Assembly (NCBI RefSeq): GCF_014805625.2
Contig: NW_023998457.1
Location: 5,069,553-5,133,552 of the forward strand
Source: Glossina fuscipes
Lineage: Eukaryota; Arthropoda; Insecta; Diptera; Glossinidae
Length of the DNA: 64,000 bases
Direction of reading: 5' to 3'
Shown here: positions 23,245-37,499 of the stretch, piece after piece
Layout of the letters: each line of letters starts with the position of its first letter
Numbering within the stretch: the stretch's first letter is position 1
Program-made: the position numbers and the translations under genes
Notes under the pieces: generated by a model
What the model saw: the letters and a program-made list of their open reading frames with translations, nothing else
What the model was told of the DNA's origin: nothing
Databases searched by the model: none

Positions 23245-26200
23245 CGATCATACACATCTCTCTCGACTTCCCACAAATATACATATATATATGTCTACGG
23301 GTTAAAAATGCAACTGCTAATCGTTTCCTTCCTTCATCCTGCGAGTATGGCTGTAATTAACAATAAACATTTGCCAGGTGTTTATTATGAAAGATGCATC
23401 GCAAGAAGGATACAGTTGAACCTGTTTTTGTGCGGTCAAGAGAATTCGCATAAAAAAGTGTTTCTTACAAAATATCAAGAAAATGCTTTCCAAACAAACT
23501 AATACGTTAGCGGGAGAGTTCTATCCTGTTTGACTACCTACAAGTAATTTGTAAATGTTCGCACCCGCTTGAGATGGTTTGCAAACACACTCTACAGAGA
23601 TTTTAGTCTCAAAGCGAATCATCGATTTGGGCTATTATGACATTTTTCAGCCCATTTTAGAAGATTACCCACATATAATCACGTTGCAGTTGCAAGGAAA
23701 TCCGGTATTCATCGTCCGACTGTTGGCGAACATATCAAATATCTTCAAATTCAAATGTTTTGTTTATTTGCCCGCCATCCTAATAAGTAACTAAATTAAA
23801 TTTTTAAAAAATTCAGTTTCTCATTTTAAAGGAAATGTTTTCAAAGAGAATTTAATTCAATACGAGTTCTTGTAGTCCATATTCTTATCATGAACTCGTT
23901 CGTTCGGGCTAGTTTATTTCGCCTTGCCATGAAACGATATTACGGCGGGTTTGTTTTTTGTCACTATATAAGCTTGTAAAAGTAGTGACATATACAATCA
24001 AAATTCTTTCTAAAATTTCGAACTTTTTTTCGGATATGTTAAAGTAATTTACGAAAATACTTTTCCAACTTATTGCAAAGCTGCTATAGAAACCGGTTTT
24101 TCTTGTCCGGTTCTATGATGTGTTTCCACTAGCAAATTTGTGTCACTTAGCTCACATTGATATAGAAAATGTATCGCATGAGTCAAAAAAGAAGTTAGAC
24201 GATACAAATCCCACAAACAAAAAAGTCGGATAAGATAAATCACATGAAAAAAATCGCATAAAGCCAAGCACATAAAGAATCGCTCAAGAACAAACATATG
24301 AAAAAAAATCGCATAGAATAATCCGCGTAAAAACAGTTTCAACTGTATAGAATTTTCCTATCGCTCTGTCACATAAGAATTACTTGAGAAGTGCAAACAT
24401 GTACTAATCCAAGTTATTCTTGCACATTCTTATTAATGAACTTTACACAAATCTTAGACTAAGAAGAAAATCATACGAAAAATGTAAATAAGGAAAATAA
24501 CAAAAAGTCAACAACAACAGCAATAATAGCAACAAATAATAAAAAGTTACTTGAGATTAATGGTTACAATGACTTTTAAGCAGATAGGTAAAAACCTTTT
24601 TACAGCATAATAAATAACTTGACAACTGAATTTTCTTTTCATTCTGTACTTGTTTGGGTGTGTGCGTGTGCGTGTGCAAATCTTTCTATCATTATTATAA
24701 CTACTTTTATGTGTTTATTTACGCAAATTGGAATAAATTTAAAAGCTATAAATATTTATTATGCTAAATAAAAAGGAATATGGAAAGTGAGGTTAAGGCA
24801 GCAAAATAGAAACGAAATGGATGGCTATGGAAAGAAATGCATGTTTGAATAAATTTTCGTGTGTGTGTGCAAGTTAAAACAGATTACAACCTCCTCTCTT
24901 CCTTTTGCGATGAGAATAAATTTCAAATTGTAATTAATGCTATTTTTAAGGAACTCTGGAGATTTCTATAAATACTAGAAGGAAGAGTAAAAATACATAG
25001 ATAGTTTCGAAATTTTTATTTTTGTTGTTCTCGTTAGTGGAAGTGGGTATGTGGTAGACGAACCAACTTATATATTCTTTCATGATAAAATCGACTGCCA
25101 CGCTACGCTATGCTCTGTTCACATTTGTGCAATATTTTTTCGAAAAAAAAGAAACAATTTTTTTTTTGTTTGAGGATGAGAAAAAAGGACTAAGGTAGAT
25201 AGAGAAGATGTTTTTTCTCCTAAGCTTTCACTTTTCTACGTTTTTATTTGAGTTGTGGTTTTATTTGATATATGTGACACACACCTGCGTTCGCTAACGT
25301 TCTATGACATAGGTATGTTATTTTCGCTTTCTATATTTTCAAATTTTTTTTTCTAAAAAAGAAAACGTTCTACTTTCCTATTTTTCTTTCTTTCTCGGGT
25401 AAGTTTTCCTTGTGCTGCTTGTTCTCAGTAAAGTTTGTCTTACATTTGTTTGCTTACATGTGATAAAGTCTTAGTTTATTGGAGTGCACTGTAAAATATA
25501 TATATATGCATGCATAGCATAAATATTTACTTAAAATGCGTTCTGGTTTTTTTCGTATTTAGAAAATTCATTTAAAGTTCATGTTTAACTATTTTAAGAG
25601 AGTTCTACGGTGGTCTTATTTTTAGATAGTTTTTAGAAAATAAATTGAGGTTAAATTGGATCTTTAAAGAATTTTTATAGGATTCTTGTTTGTATATACA
25701 CAGAAAAGTCAGTTACTTGACATTAAATTTACTTGGGAATCTTTTTTATTTATTTTTTCCCATTAAAAAAAATAAAAAAAAAATTAATTAAAAAAAAGGA
25801 AAAAACTATTATTGAAAAGGATAAAAACCTTATTGGTTGGGGAAAAACTAACCTATCATCAAAGAAACTCAAGGCATTCAAAAACTATGGTGCAGGTGGG
25901 TTTTTGAGATCCTCGGAAACCTGCCATACGATATCTTACAAGCGTAGGATAACTGTTGAAGAGTTCAGATGATTTGCACAAAATGTCATGACATTTCAAA
26001 CATTAGCCTAAAAGTTACAATTAAGTTTTAGTGATGCTATATACGAAATTTAAATTATCTCATTGCTTTACAAAAACGAAAGTAGCATGAAATTTTAATA
26101 CAATTCGCAGCATGTAAAAAAACATGAGGATTCGTCAACAGTAGTAACATCTACTTGTCAAACTACAAACCTATTGATTGATGTGTTATGGGCCGAAGCC

Positions 26201-26724
26201 TTATTTGGAGATTCTATCAAAGGGGATCTCCTGTTGACAATGTAATGATTTCAAGAAATTTTGTGCTGGCAGCTCGCTCCTTTGGTGACAGGTCGTTGCA
26301 TATGTATACGCAAAGGATGGTGACAGATGGAATTAAAGTGTCGCTAGACGTTAGGCAGGCAAAGGTAGAGAAATTTCCAAGTACAATAGCAGTTGCACCA
26401 CTGTCTTGCTCGGCGCAATCATCCCATATACACATTTTTTTATAACCAACACCACCTGTGGTACAGAGGTACATTAAGTTGCTATGTATACCGATTGTGT
26501 CAGTTTTTTTATACTTTACGAATGCGAGGACTGCGTGATATTTTAGTTTTACTTTGCAAGCGAACGACAATATTTGTTAGTTAAACGACACAAAATTATG
26601 GTGTGTGTATGTATGTAAACGAGAAAGAGAACTTATAAATATCTTAAACAAATTCCTCATATTGTCAATGAATACGTTGCTTCTGCATCGGTACAAATGC
26701 ATCGGGTAGTTTACTTAGGCAAGA

Positions 26725-27000
26725 GTCCTACGAACATCACCTACCTTTTATTATACCGGTCAATGTAGAATCATTTGCACAATCGCTTTCTGAATCGATT
26801 TAAACTTGTCTGTCAGTCAGTCCATCTTGTATTCTTGTTTTCAACCTATAGGATTGCGATATTTGGGGCATTTTGATGACCGATCTAATAAATAATTACG
26901 ATTGGAACGTTTCTTCGACAATTTCTTAAGTAATTGTTGTTGTATTTTGGAAGGTTGTTCTATGAATAACTTTAGTAATGTAGGGTATCTAACAGTCGAT
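26725..27000 (-). repeat. Dispersed repeat family A, short minus-orientation copy
   Basis: Contains TATTATACCGGTCAATGTAGAATCATTT, a TGTCAGTCAGTCCATC core, CAACCTATAGGATTGCGATATTTGGGGCATTTTGATG and a GGGTATCTAAC end. Same order as the other minus copies. Confidence 0.6.
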
Positions 27001-28189
27001 GGCTGTAATTCGTTTTTTATAAATATATTCTATCCTTTTAAGAATCATAACTAATGAGACATTTTATCCTAAAATACATATATCCACTCCACCGAACGCT
27101 ACGCTTTATATGCAACCGTAGTAAAAGTAATAATAAGCACATTGCGTTAATCCTACAAGTGAGCTCGCGTTTACCATTTGTTTAATAGCTAACAAATGGA
27201 GGAAAAGAAATATAAAATTTATCATTATTCCAAACTTTTGCTTTTATATCAAAACTAAGTTTTTTTTTTTTTTGCCAAAGTTTTTCCTTTTACTACTTTT
27301 CGCTCTCCACTTTTGCCATAAACGATGATAAGTTTTCTGTTACATTTCTAAGTATTTTAAGCCGGTAAGGTTTGCTCATGTCTCGTCTATTCAGAAAATA
27401 AAATTTATGATAATTTTATAAAAAAAAAAAATTGGTTCTCTCTTCGGTTTCGTTAGGAATGTAATAAATATTCTTTGGATCTAAAATTCTGCTATATTTC
27501 ATATAAAAATGTATTCCTAAAACTAGACCATGAATACAGAAATTTTTATATTCATACAATGTAACATCGCTTGCACACACGTACTTTATATGTAATATCA
27601 GCGAAAGTAACGAATGTTTTAGACAAAGGAAAAGAGAACAATTTCATCAACTGTTAGAAAAAAGAAGACAAAAAATGAGAGAGAATAAGCAGAGGTTAGG
27701 TCAATATAAGAAGTCCTATGCAGGTTCCACATATATCTTATGGAAGCAATTTTATACTTTTTGGAAAATCAGTAGTTGAAGCTGAGAAGAATTTTCGGGT
27801 AAATTTTTCCTTTTTAGAGGTTGTTTGTCGTGTTTTTTTACTTAATTATTTATTTATGCATTTTTTTTTTTTTTTTTTGAATAAAAAGTCCAGTCACAAG
27901 AAAATACCTTTTACAGTACATACAGCAATCACACATTTAGGAAATGATTGTCTAACATCGTAAGTAAGGTCCACTTCCTTATTTTCCACATACTAAGTAT
28001 TGGAGAAGAGAGGTTATCCGTCTGTACAACTGTGTCTGTGGTAAACATTCTCTCATTAGCGGAAATGAAGACAAATTTCCAAAAGAATTTGGTATTAAGC
28101 TTTTGCAAGAACACGCCTACAACGCCTACATGCTTATGCGCCAAAGACTTGGAAATAGAAAAAATCGATCGCGCCTTCTCCCTCTTATA

Positions 28190-28290
28190 GGGTTTGAAAC
28201 TTTGGGTCTTTTATATCGTTTTGTCTATTTTGGGATAACGGTGATGGATATAAAAGATTCGGTCATCAGCGAATATAATTTTCTTATTTG
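28190..28290 (-). repeat. Dispersed repeat family B, terminal fragment
   Basis: GGGATAACGGTGATGGATATAAAAG is followed by the decayed terminal palindrome TTCGGTCATCAGCGAA and ATATAATTTTCTTATTTG. This is the same end as at 48.8 kb. Confidence 0.7.
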
Positions 28291-28419
28291 TTCAATGCCT
28301 TTGAAATATGTCCAAGCAATGTAAAATTTTCGTATTTAAATTTGTTTCCAAAGACTTATGATCTCTAAGATACTGCATATTTATGATTTGAACATCCCGC
28401 TTTAAAAGAACCGCACGTT

Positions 28420-28700
28420 CAATATTGTCATGACAGGAGGCAACGCTCTTTCTTCTTCTCTAATTGGAAAACCATTTGACTGGAACAAAATAGAGTGTAA
28501 AGGCTTTAGGCATATAAAGCATCTCATCCCTCTCATAATAGCTTTTTCGGCTTTAAAAGTGGAACTGGACTGGGAACTGGGAACTTAAATACTATCGTGA
28601 AAGAACGTAAAGCTCTTCCTTCTTCCCTACTTGAAAAATTGTTTGACTGATCGCTTTTGTTAATATTGGAAAATTTGATCCTTACTTGATTTACCATTCC
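28420..28700 (+). repeat. Two-copy ~168 bp tandem repeat
   Basis: A CGCTCTTTCTTCTTCTC...TTGGAAAACCATTTGACTG block near 28444 recurs as AGCTCTTCCTTCTTCCC...TTGAAAAATTGTTTGACTG near 28611. The rest of the unit is more diverged. Confidence 0.6.
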
Positions 28701-29029
28701 GCTTTAATCTAAACTTTTTTTTATAACTAATCACTCAAGATATGTCTTTTCCTCTCTGGGTAACACGACTATGGTCAGAAAAAAATGAGAAAAAGGAAAG
28801 AGATAGGGAGTAATTGCAGCCTAATGGATCTTTGTCCAATCGGTAAGTTCTGTGCTTTATCGACTGAGCATTTATTGACTTGGTAATTGTAGCTCTTTTA
28901 TGCCTGTCTGCTCGTGAAGAGGAGATCAGATACGCTGTGTAAACTGCTTTAGAAAAATGTACCATTTATTTATTGCCTTTTATGTTCAATAGATATTTTA
29001 CACTACACATAAGATATAATAGTAAATGT

Positions 29030-30065
29030 ACGCACCGGAGCACGCTTCGATTTTTCATACCCTACAGCACTTGTGCTACTTGTGCTATTAAATTTGTGCG
29101 GACGTATAAAACATCCACAAGGGGTTAAGGTAAACCCACCTATTATTATACCAATCGTTTCAGAAACGATCCTAAGCTTGTCTGTCCGTCTGATGGTTTG
29201 TCCATATATTTTTATGTGCAACCCACTGGTCGGAATGTTTGAGATATTTTGATGAAATTCATTATATTGACTTGCTTTGACCCAAAGACAAACGCTATTG
29301 ACAATGATTCTGATCGATCCTTTTTTTCGACCAATGCTACCCATCTAACGATTATTTTGGAAAGTCATTATATAGAGTAAAAAAATTGGTATTTGCAATA
29401 TTTCTCAATAAAAGTCGCTGAATAATAATAGTTTGACATTCTACCTTGGTATGAAAAATTTAGTTCGACTCTGGCCCTTTCTCATGTAATCGTTCTTACG
29501 AAAACTGCATCTTTATAGTGGTAAGAAAATCGAATTTCCAATATTTCATGGTGAAACCTAATTCCTAATAGTGAATTAACAAAGAAATGCATCTTAAAGA
29601 ATTTGTACCAAATGGCATTTATTTTTCCGATATGTTATATGATCATGGGTCTATATCTCCCAGTAAAATTTGTCATGAGTTATGCGGCATCTCAGAAAGA
29701 TATTTCATTTTTAACATTTTGTAAAAAATTACCCAAAAAAATTAACAGTGGACCAGATAGGACTATTTTTTAGACTCCTCACACGTATATAAGGGTTATC
29801 ATGAAAGCAGGCCCTTTTGTATCACATAGATCTACTTTTTAAGCTCTAATGAAGAAAAGGGCTCGCAGAAAAAGGAAAATCTTTATATGGAGAGAAAGTA
29901 TGATTTCTAGATTTCTCCGACGGAAACTGAAAAATAATATAATTTTTCGAAAGTAAATTAAGTTGACTAAGTTTGGATCGCATTATATAATGTGTTAGAC
30001 ATCCTGCAACAAGCGGGCTTTCATGAAAATAATGCTTAAAATTTGATTTATTGTTGTTGTGGTAG
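29030..30065 (-). repeat. Dispersed repeat family A, long minus-orientation copy
   Basis: Starts with ATACCCTACAGCACTTGTGC near 29060, followed by TTGTCTGTCCGTCTGATGG, 'TTTGAGATATTTTGATGAAATTCATT' and GAAAAGTCATTATATAGAG. It continues into the internal body shared with 5.3-6.0 kb (AGACTCCTCACACGTATATAAGGGTTATC). The minus-strand frame at 29003-29344 is the family's recurring accidental open frame, not a gene. Confidence 0.75.
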
Positions 30066-30784
30066 GGTATCTAAAAGTCGTCAGCTTTGTCCGGATTTAA
30101 TATTCTTACTTGTTTTTTATTTATTTTTTTTTAACATATGCAAATATAAATGCGAATCGCTATTTACGACTCCAGTGTTCATAAATATGTCTTATATGTG
30201 CGAAAACACGTTATTGCTTATTCATAAGAAAACATGTAAGAAGGTAATTACGTGATGGGAAAATATTTTTATTTCTTATTTATTATCTATTTATTTATTT
30301 ATTTATTTTATCTGCTAATGCCACCATTTTTGCTGGCTGTTGGTAAATCCGTAAAAACGATTTAGATTTTTTGTGTTCAGCTAATCCGAGCAAAACGGAA
30401 AATTTAAGATAAAATTTTGCTTTCATGTAAAGCGCTAATAAGAATTTATAGCAGACCATGTTAAGTAAAGTTGTAACTATGTGAAACGTGCTAAAATGAA
30501 AAGTGCTGTTGTCGTATTAAACTTCCTTTGCATTTGCAATAAGTATTCACGCATAGTTTTCGTACTTACACTCACCCTAACTGACTTAATATTTCACGAA
30601 CATACATGGATTTTTAACTTTGCTTTACTGTTTATAAACATGTAACATGTTGCTGTTAGGTAAGGAGTCTTATGTAAAAAAAAAAATCGACAAAGAAAAA
30701 GTTTTTTTTTTAAAGAGTAAATAAATGAATACACACGTGACAGCAAATGTGAGAGCAAGGAAACGTATCTTACTTTTTTGTTAT

Positions 30785-31225
30785 ACCCTCCCATTAAATA
30801 TGATAAGGAAAAGGAGTGAAAACTTTATAGCGCGGCATGGCTCACCGTTAAACATCCTAAAGCATTTAGTCCCATACAATTATATTCATATATATTATAT
30901 ATTCCCCGAAATAAAGTGTTCGTTTGTAAGATGTCCGATTCCACTTGAACGGCCTTCCTCCCTGGCTTAAAGAACGTTTGCGTGCCAAATTTCATCAAAA
31001 TATCCCCAAAATTATGATTTGTAGAGTGAACGAAAAAAAATAGAACAGACAGTCGGACAGACAGACGGACTGACATATGGACTGACAAGCTTAGACCGAT
31101 GCAGAAAGTAATTCTAACTCGTTCGATATAATAAAAGGATGGATCTACCTCAAGTCTTTATGCGTGTTAGCATACATCCACACGAACTTAATACACCCTT
31201 GTACCCTAAGACGTTTACGATGTAA
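30785..31225 (+). repeat. Dispersed repeat family A, plus orientation
   Basis: Contains CAAATTTCATCAAAATATC, an ACAGACAGTCGGACAGACAGACGGAC core (about 31043-31077), GACCGATGCAGAAAGTAATTC, GATATAATAAAAGGATGGATC and a TACACCCTTGTACCCTAAGACG end. Confidence 0.7.
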
Positions 31226-32549
31226 TAAACATTTATTAAAGAAGCAAATTTACACTTGTTTAAAGGATAACATTATTCATATGAAAGGAAAGACAAATTC
31301 TTGTGCGAGTTTTGTCTGCAGTAAATAAAATTAAATTAAAGTTAGGGTCAATCGTAAAACACGTTGGCCTAGGAAATGTCATTAAAATATTTCAAAAATT
31401 GTTACCTTTCGATTGAATTCAAGAAAGCAAAATACACAGATGGACAGACAAGCTCGGGATTCTTCGCAAAAATTTACAGATCGAAGAAGATCTTAAGCAG
31501 AATGGTTTAGGGCATTACAGCGGGAAGTAAGCCATCTCGTCTTTTCACATGTCTTTGTAAGAGTTTTCAGACAAATATATTTGTTTAAGTGTAACTGATT
31601 GTGGATAAAAATTTGCAATTCCTTATTACTTCCTAACTAGCTACCTACCTCACACGTGCTGTTCTATATACGGCTTCCGAACTCAGACGTTTCCACTTTG
31701 TCTTGCATAGGGATCGACTAATTCGGATAAATTGCTATTACAACAAAGTGCTGGCCGACGTGAGGCCTCAAAAGGTGTTAGGTAACATGAGGCCCTACTG
31801 CCACGATTAGGGGCATGCAAGTACAATGCAACAGGGTCAGGCAAAAGCTAGATGTATCTGAAGTCCATCTAGGTGTTGCATTTATCGCCACAAATGTTAA
31901 GAGGGCATAAAAACAGTAAAAGGAAGTACTCTGTTTATATTTTTATCAAAGGTAAATATTGTATTAAATTATACTCTATAAAATATTAAATTAAAATTTG
32001 CGACTACAAAAATTAAAATATTTGATCATCATCTCTAGCGCTTTAGCTTGTTGCAAGAGGAATGTTTTAAGTGGTGGCCATTAAAATTATTCACCTAAGC
32101 TAACTTTGCCTGGGCCGACATTGTGTAATGTAGCGTAATGAAAATAAATATTATTACAAACAATGTTAGCAGAGTAATACACCTGCGCCTCATTTTGCAT
32201 GAATTTCCTTGACATCAATAAAAATATCAAAAGTTATTTCTTGTTGTTTTGTTTTTTATGATTTTTATTCACCAAATTTAACGAGCAGTCGGTTGTGTAT
32301 GGCCAATGGCTTGCCTACGTTATTTATTTGGAAGACTGAAGGAAGATTCGGCTTTTATGTCGTTCCCATACCATACATCTACATAAAGTGAAATGTATTT
32401 ATACAATTTGTTACTTCCACTTGGAAAAATATATTAATTAAAAATCATAATCATACATTTCGCTTTATTTATGTATATATGTGATTTTCCTATAAGTATG
32501 ATTGAGTTGGCGCAGGCTAAGTTACTGGGCTAATGTTATATTTTATTGG

Positions 32550-33130
32550 TAAGTAAAGACATACTTTTCAGTTGGGCTTCCTAACATGAAAGCGAGACCA
32601 ACCCGTGAACACACGTGATCCAAATTTGATAAAATTAATTCTACACCTATTTTCAGCCTAAACTATTTAAAGTCGGATTTTGTATGATTTACAAAATAGA
32701 CCTATGTGGTCGAGACTTAAAGCAGTAAATTTATATGCCGAGTCATTATCTTGAACCGTAAGATATTAAAAAATTAAATCTTGTTGGCGCAAGCGTTTAA
32801 TTTGTTGGTACTAGGCCTGCTTCAGAGGGAGTTCAAAAACCGTCCCTTCCAAATCAAAACTTTCGCATTTATTTAATATATTGGAATACGGGTAATCAGC
32901 GATTTTCCGTAAGAAACTTTGTGGATTGGAATTTTGTTTTTTTGACATAACCTTTTTAAAAATAAGGGGTTGTAGGAGTGGAAGTGTCGGCGCACAAAGC
33001 ATCACCAAAATATTTCAAAAGTTGCTACCTATAGCTTGAAAGCAAATGCATGGACAGATAAACAAAACGTATTCTTATAATTTGTTTGCCTAGGTTGGAG
33101 AAAGAAGAAAATTCTTCAAGGCAAAGAACT
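32550..33130 (+). repeat. Dispersed repeat family A, degraded plus copy
   Basis: Carries CGTGATCCAAATTTGATAAAATTAATT, a diverged body, ACCAAAATATTTCAAAAGTTGCTACCTATAGCTTGAA and ATGGACAGATAAACA. The ends are missing or unrecognisable. Confidence 0.55.
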
Positions 33131-33439
33131 GATTGCCGCAGAACAAAGTCAAAAGAATTGATAATTCTTTTTATAGATCAAAACTGAGACAGAAAAAACA
33201 GATTAGGTGAGCAGAGGCCCTTTGAGTTTTCGTATCCCTTGCAATAACCGTATTTTCTTCTCACGCATTACGAGGGAAATTTCACTTCGGACGAAACGTG
33301 ATCGTCTTTTCTATAAAGTTTCAACACCGTCTAAACGAAAAATAAAAAAATTTTTATGCAGAAGTTTCCTTAACAGAAAAACAAGTAAAAACCGCTGGCT
33401 CATCATTAAATACCTTTCACCAGCCTGCAATCATTCATA

Positions 33440-33790
33440 TTAGGACTTTTCAACTTAAGTTGTTATATGAAAAACTAACGAAAACGTGATCTGATCCGAA
33501 TCATTTTCTATAGTGTCCATCTTTGAGTCATGGTAATCCAATGTGGCAAATTACATCGAAATATCTCAAAAATTATGCTTTACATTGTATGCTGAACACA
33601 AGAAAACAAGACGGACGGATGGACAGGCAAGCTTAAATCGATCCAGAAAGTGGTTCTGTACGCGATCGGTATAACAAAAGATGGACCTAACTCAATTCCT
33701 TTTGAGTATTACACACACATCCGCACAAACTTAGTGTACTTTTGGATCATAAGTGGTCTAAAGTGTACTTATGTTTAGAAAGATTTGTAC
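33440..33790 (+). repeat. Dispersed repeat family A, short plus copy
   Basis: Contains GATCTGATCCGAATCATTTTC, CATCGAAATATCTCAAAAATTATG, GACGGACGGATGGACAGGCAAGC, TCGATCCAGAAAGTGG, GGTATAACAAAAGATGGACC and a GTACTTTTGGATCATAAGTGG end. Confidence 0.75.
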
Positions 33791-34044
33791 GTATCTTAAC
33801 CGGCACGTTATACATGGCCCGTAAAGGACGGTTTAAGTGTCTTCATTGTAATTTACTTATCTAAATCATTTAATAGATGTAGTATTAGTTAGCTAAAGTT
33901 TTACCAAAATCACCATAATTTGCTTACGGTCATAGTTTAGCTTATAAAGGAATTAAACAAATTAATTACATATAAAATATTTAATTTTTGATGTTATGTA
34001 AAATGTGCTATTAGTTGAAATAATAGTTAATATACGATAAAACG

Positions 34045-34920
34045 AATAAGAAAATTATATTCGATCGTGGCGGAATCTCTTACACCCGTCACCGTAATCC
34101 TATAGAAGACATAAACAGAAAAACAACGGCATTGTCACGCTCCATAATATGGAACGATTCGCAGTTGATGCTTTCTAATTTCAAATTAAAAGGCTTTTTC
34201 GCTTTGTGTGTGGATGGGTCCTGTGAAAACTTTAGGTCACTCCTAATTTTTTTCGCAAATTTTTAAACGATATTTTATCGCTAACCGGAAAACGTTTACC
34301 AAAAGTATTACACAGTTTCGTGGACACTTAAATGAACAGACGGACAGGCGGACATGTTTAGCTGCATTCCAAATTTGAAACTGGCCAAGAATTTATATAC
34401 CTTCTGAGGTTTCTGAAGTTTATTTTTGCATCCTTCAAAAGTATTGAAAAAAAAGTTAAATTTTGGATACACTACAATATTCGGCGTGGGCGTGATAAAT
34501 TTTTTTGGTTTTTGTAAATATGCTTCAGAATCGACTTTAGAACAGACATTTATCTGCTATGATTTCTGAGTAATAAACAAAAAAATCCATTACTCATTTC
34601 GTTTGGAAAACAGAGAGGCTCTCAGATCATGCGTTGCTGCGGGCGCGCCACATATCAATCTGCGTGCAAGAATCTTCAACGTTTCTGCCAAATCGAAAGT
34701 CAATGGCTTCAATTTTCCGGCCAGGAGAATGTTTATAATAGACAACACACACACGGACAGACAGAGAGACGCACAGGCGAATATGCTTAAATCGATTTTT
34801 AATTTGATGCTCATCAAGAATATATATACTTTTTGGCCCCCCGGATGCTACCTTCGGGGCGTTGCAAATGTTTTGATAAAATAAATAAATCACTCATCCG
34901 TCGGTGATGTGTATAAAATG
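34045..34920 (+). repeat. Dispersed repeat family B, near full-length copy
   Basis: Left end AATAAGAAAATTATATTCGATCGTGGCGGAATC is a decayed terminal palindrome, followed by TTACACCCGTCACCG. Two GGACAGAC cores (34335-34355 and 34753-34780) flank a TTCGGCGTGGGCGTG segment, so this copy has an internal duplication of the core region. The right end is TCCGTCGGTGATGTGTATAAAA, which mirrors the TACACCCGTCACCG of the left end. Confidence 0.78.
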
Positions 34921-35259
34921 AATTCGTTTACGTCAGCCGTTAAACTGTAAAATAACGCCTAATTTTTGGCATGAAATTTTAATTAAAAACAAAATGTAAT
35001 GAACGTAAACAAGGAAGACAAAGTATATAAAATTTAGATAAGATATTCTTGTCACTTATTCGGCCAATTGTTAGTAAATTTTCTCCCTTTTGCATGGACT
35101 AATGGATGGAATGGATGGATCACTTTAGGCAAAGCCTTTCGGATTTGCGCGGACTATTCCCATTGGGGAAGTATAAGAGGAAAAAAGATTTTAAAAGGCC
35201 AGTTCATGCTGAAATTTTCTGCTCTACGAAAGATCAATTTCCGTGAAAATCCTTATTAG

Positions 35260-35770
35260 GGTCGGATTCCAAAAATAGGTTGAATTGGTTCAAATTTGGT
35301 GCAGCATTGAAAATTATACCTTTTTTTCATATGAACTTTAGCTTTCGTTATATGAGAGGGAGTTTAAAAATTGCTCCAGCTGGTCGAAAGTTTTCTTACC
35401 AAGTACTACCTACTACTTAGGCACTTTTGTCGACGAATTTTGCAAATTCCATCGGCAGAATTTTCAAAATAGAATGTTAAATGGGGATTGGTCGAAAAAG
35501 TGAATCGATCCCGAAACATTTTCAATAGCGTTTGTCCTTGATTCAGAACACGTCACTGTAGCAAATTTCATTACAATATCTCAAAAATTGCGACCTGTAG
35601 CTTGAACCCAAACATACATGGACAGACATCAAATGGCTAGATAGCCTTAGATCAATTCGGTGTAAAGAAAGTTTGGTCTATCTTAACCCTTTCTGCTATT
35701 ACATATGTCTGCACTAGCTTAATAATAGCCTGTACTGCAAGGAGTGTATGTAGGGTGTAACGACGTCGAC
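35260..35770 (+). repeat. Dispersed repeat family A, plus copy
   Basis: Contains GGTTCAAATTTGGTGCAG, CGATCCCGAAACATTTTCAATAGCG, 'ATTACAATATCTCAAAAATTGCGACC', CATGGACAGACATC and an AAGGAGTGTATGTAGGGTGTAACG end. Confidence 0.7.
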
Positions 35771-36004
35771 TGGACATGTGTCTTAAGGAGAGTAGTTTTT
35801 ATGGAATCAATCGAATTTGATAACAAGATTAGGTTATAAGTCTCGTTTAGATTTTTAAAGAAGACCCTGAGTGGATTAAAAAGTTCATAGTTGAACGCGC
35901 ATTGACCATGTTTTATAAAAGGGAAATTTGTTATCGAGCCCATAAGAACATAAAAGTTAATCTTATTTAATAAAAAAGGCGAGTTCGTGATACCATTTAT
36001 CAAC

Positions 36005-36310
36005 TTTACCGTGAAAATTTCATTTAAAAAAGAAAAGCGATAAGGAGCCTGTTCCGACTCGAACCAATTCTAGTCGAGTTCGTGTTTGGAGCAAAACGCG
36101 TCGTTGTACCACATTTCATTAAAATATCTCATATATCGTTTTCCGTACGTTGAACAAAAGAAATACGACAGATGGACAGGCAAACTTAGATCGATGCAAA
36201 AAGTGGTCCTGAATCGATAGATATAATAAAAGAGATCGGTCCTTGTGGGTATTGCATACATCCGAACGAAACTTTATGTACCCTTATACCATGAATGGTG
36301 TGTATGGTAA
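36005..36310 (+). repeat. Dispersed repeat family A, short plus copy
   Basis: Contains ACCACATTTCATTAAAATATCTC, GACAGATGGACAGGCAAAC, TCGATGCAAAAAGTGGTCCTG, ATATAATAAAAGAGATCGG and a TACCATGAATGGTGTGTATGGTA end. Confidence 0.72.
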
Positions 36311-36571
36311 ATAGATCATATATAAGAGATTTAATTATCTCTAGAATATTTCATATTAAAAAAATCTGAAAAAATTAAAAAAAAAAAAAATTTAATTTTA
36401 AATTATTTATGACATTATTTTCTAAAATCTAACTCCAACCCACCTAATGCCATGCATACATATATAACAATACAAATATTTATATAGCATAAATGAAGGC
36501 TGAAATGCAGTGCAGCATCAGTGGCATTACTATTGTTTTCAGAATGCTGATGACAACAGAATTTTTTTTAG

Positions 36572-36604
<33 letters not shown>

Positions 36605-36865
36605 ACGATTCAATGACAACTGCTAAATACATACAAAAGTATTTGAAGAGCATAAAAGATGTTGCAGCTGTTGTTTTGCTGCGTGACAATAGTTAAGAAA
36701 ATTCTATTCAAGAAATTCATGACGCTATGGCAACTGTTTATCTAATACTAGAATAGAGAGTAAAAAGCAAAAAAAAAAAAAATAAAAGGAAATATGTAAA
36801 ATAAAAAAACATTTCTATAATTAATTTTATAGCGTAAAGGGTTCCTACGATACTAAGTCGTAATG

Positions 36866-36906
<41 letters not shown>

Positions 36907-36911
36907 TATAT
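36866..36911. repeat. (AT)n microsatellite
   Basis: CATATATA followed by an AT run and ATTATATATTATATC. Confidence 0.9.
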
Positions 36912-37499
36912 CAAAAACAAACTGACATAGACTGCAAAGGATTTTTTATTTTTTTTTTTTGTTTTGCGAAAACCAAAAGCAAAAAGACAAAAACTAAATT
37001 CATAATAGGATTATTTTAAGAGAATTTCATTATAAGTACTTAAATAATCATTACCATTTCATAAATACTTGAAAGATATTTAAACATTTTCGTAGATGAA
37101 GGGAAAAATTTTTAATTAAAACAAAAAAAAAAATAATATCACAAAAAAAAAAAAAAACAACAAGTCTAAACTCTTCAGATCTTTCGCAAACGTTAAGAAC
37201 GTGCCTTCATCACATCCAGAGAGAGAGAGAGACGGAGTGAGAGATAAAGAGGATTAAAGATAAGCAGAATCTTCACAAATTCAATCTAAATAATACCAAG
37301 AAATTATCATTTTAAAGGCAAGAGTAAAAGGTTTTGGCGTTTTTGTTTTTTCTTTTATATATAAATTAATGGCATTGCCGAGAATTGGAGCAGCGCGTTC
37401 GAGTGTAATTTTTATAATCTGCACAACTTATTGTACAAAGACGGATGTGTATAAAATCTTGAATCCTCTTTTGTGACAGATCCATCGTCTCGTTTCCTA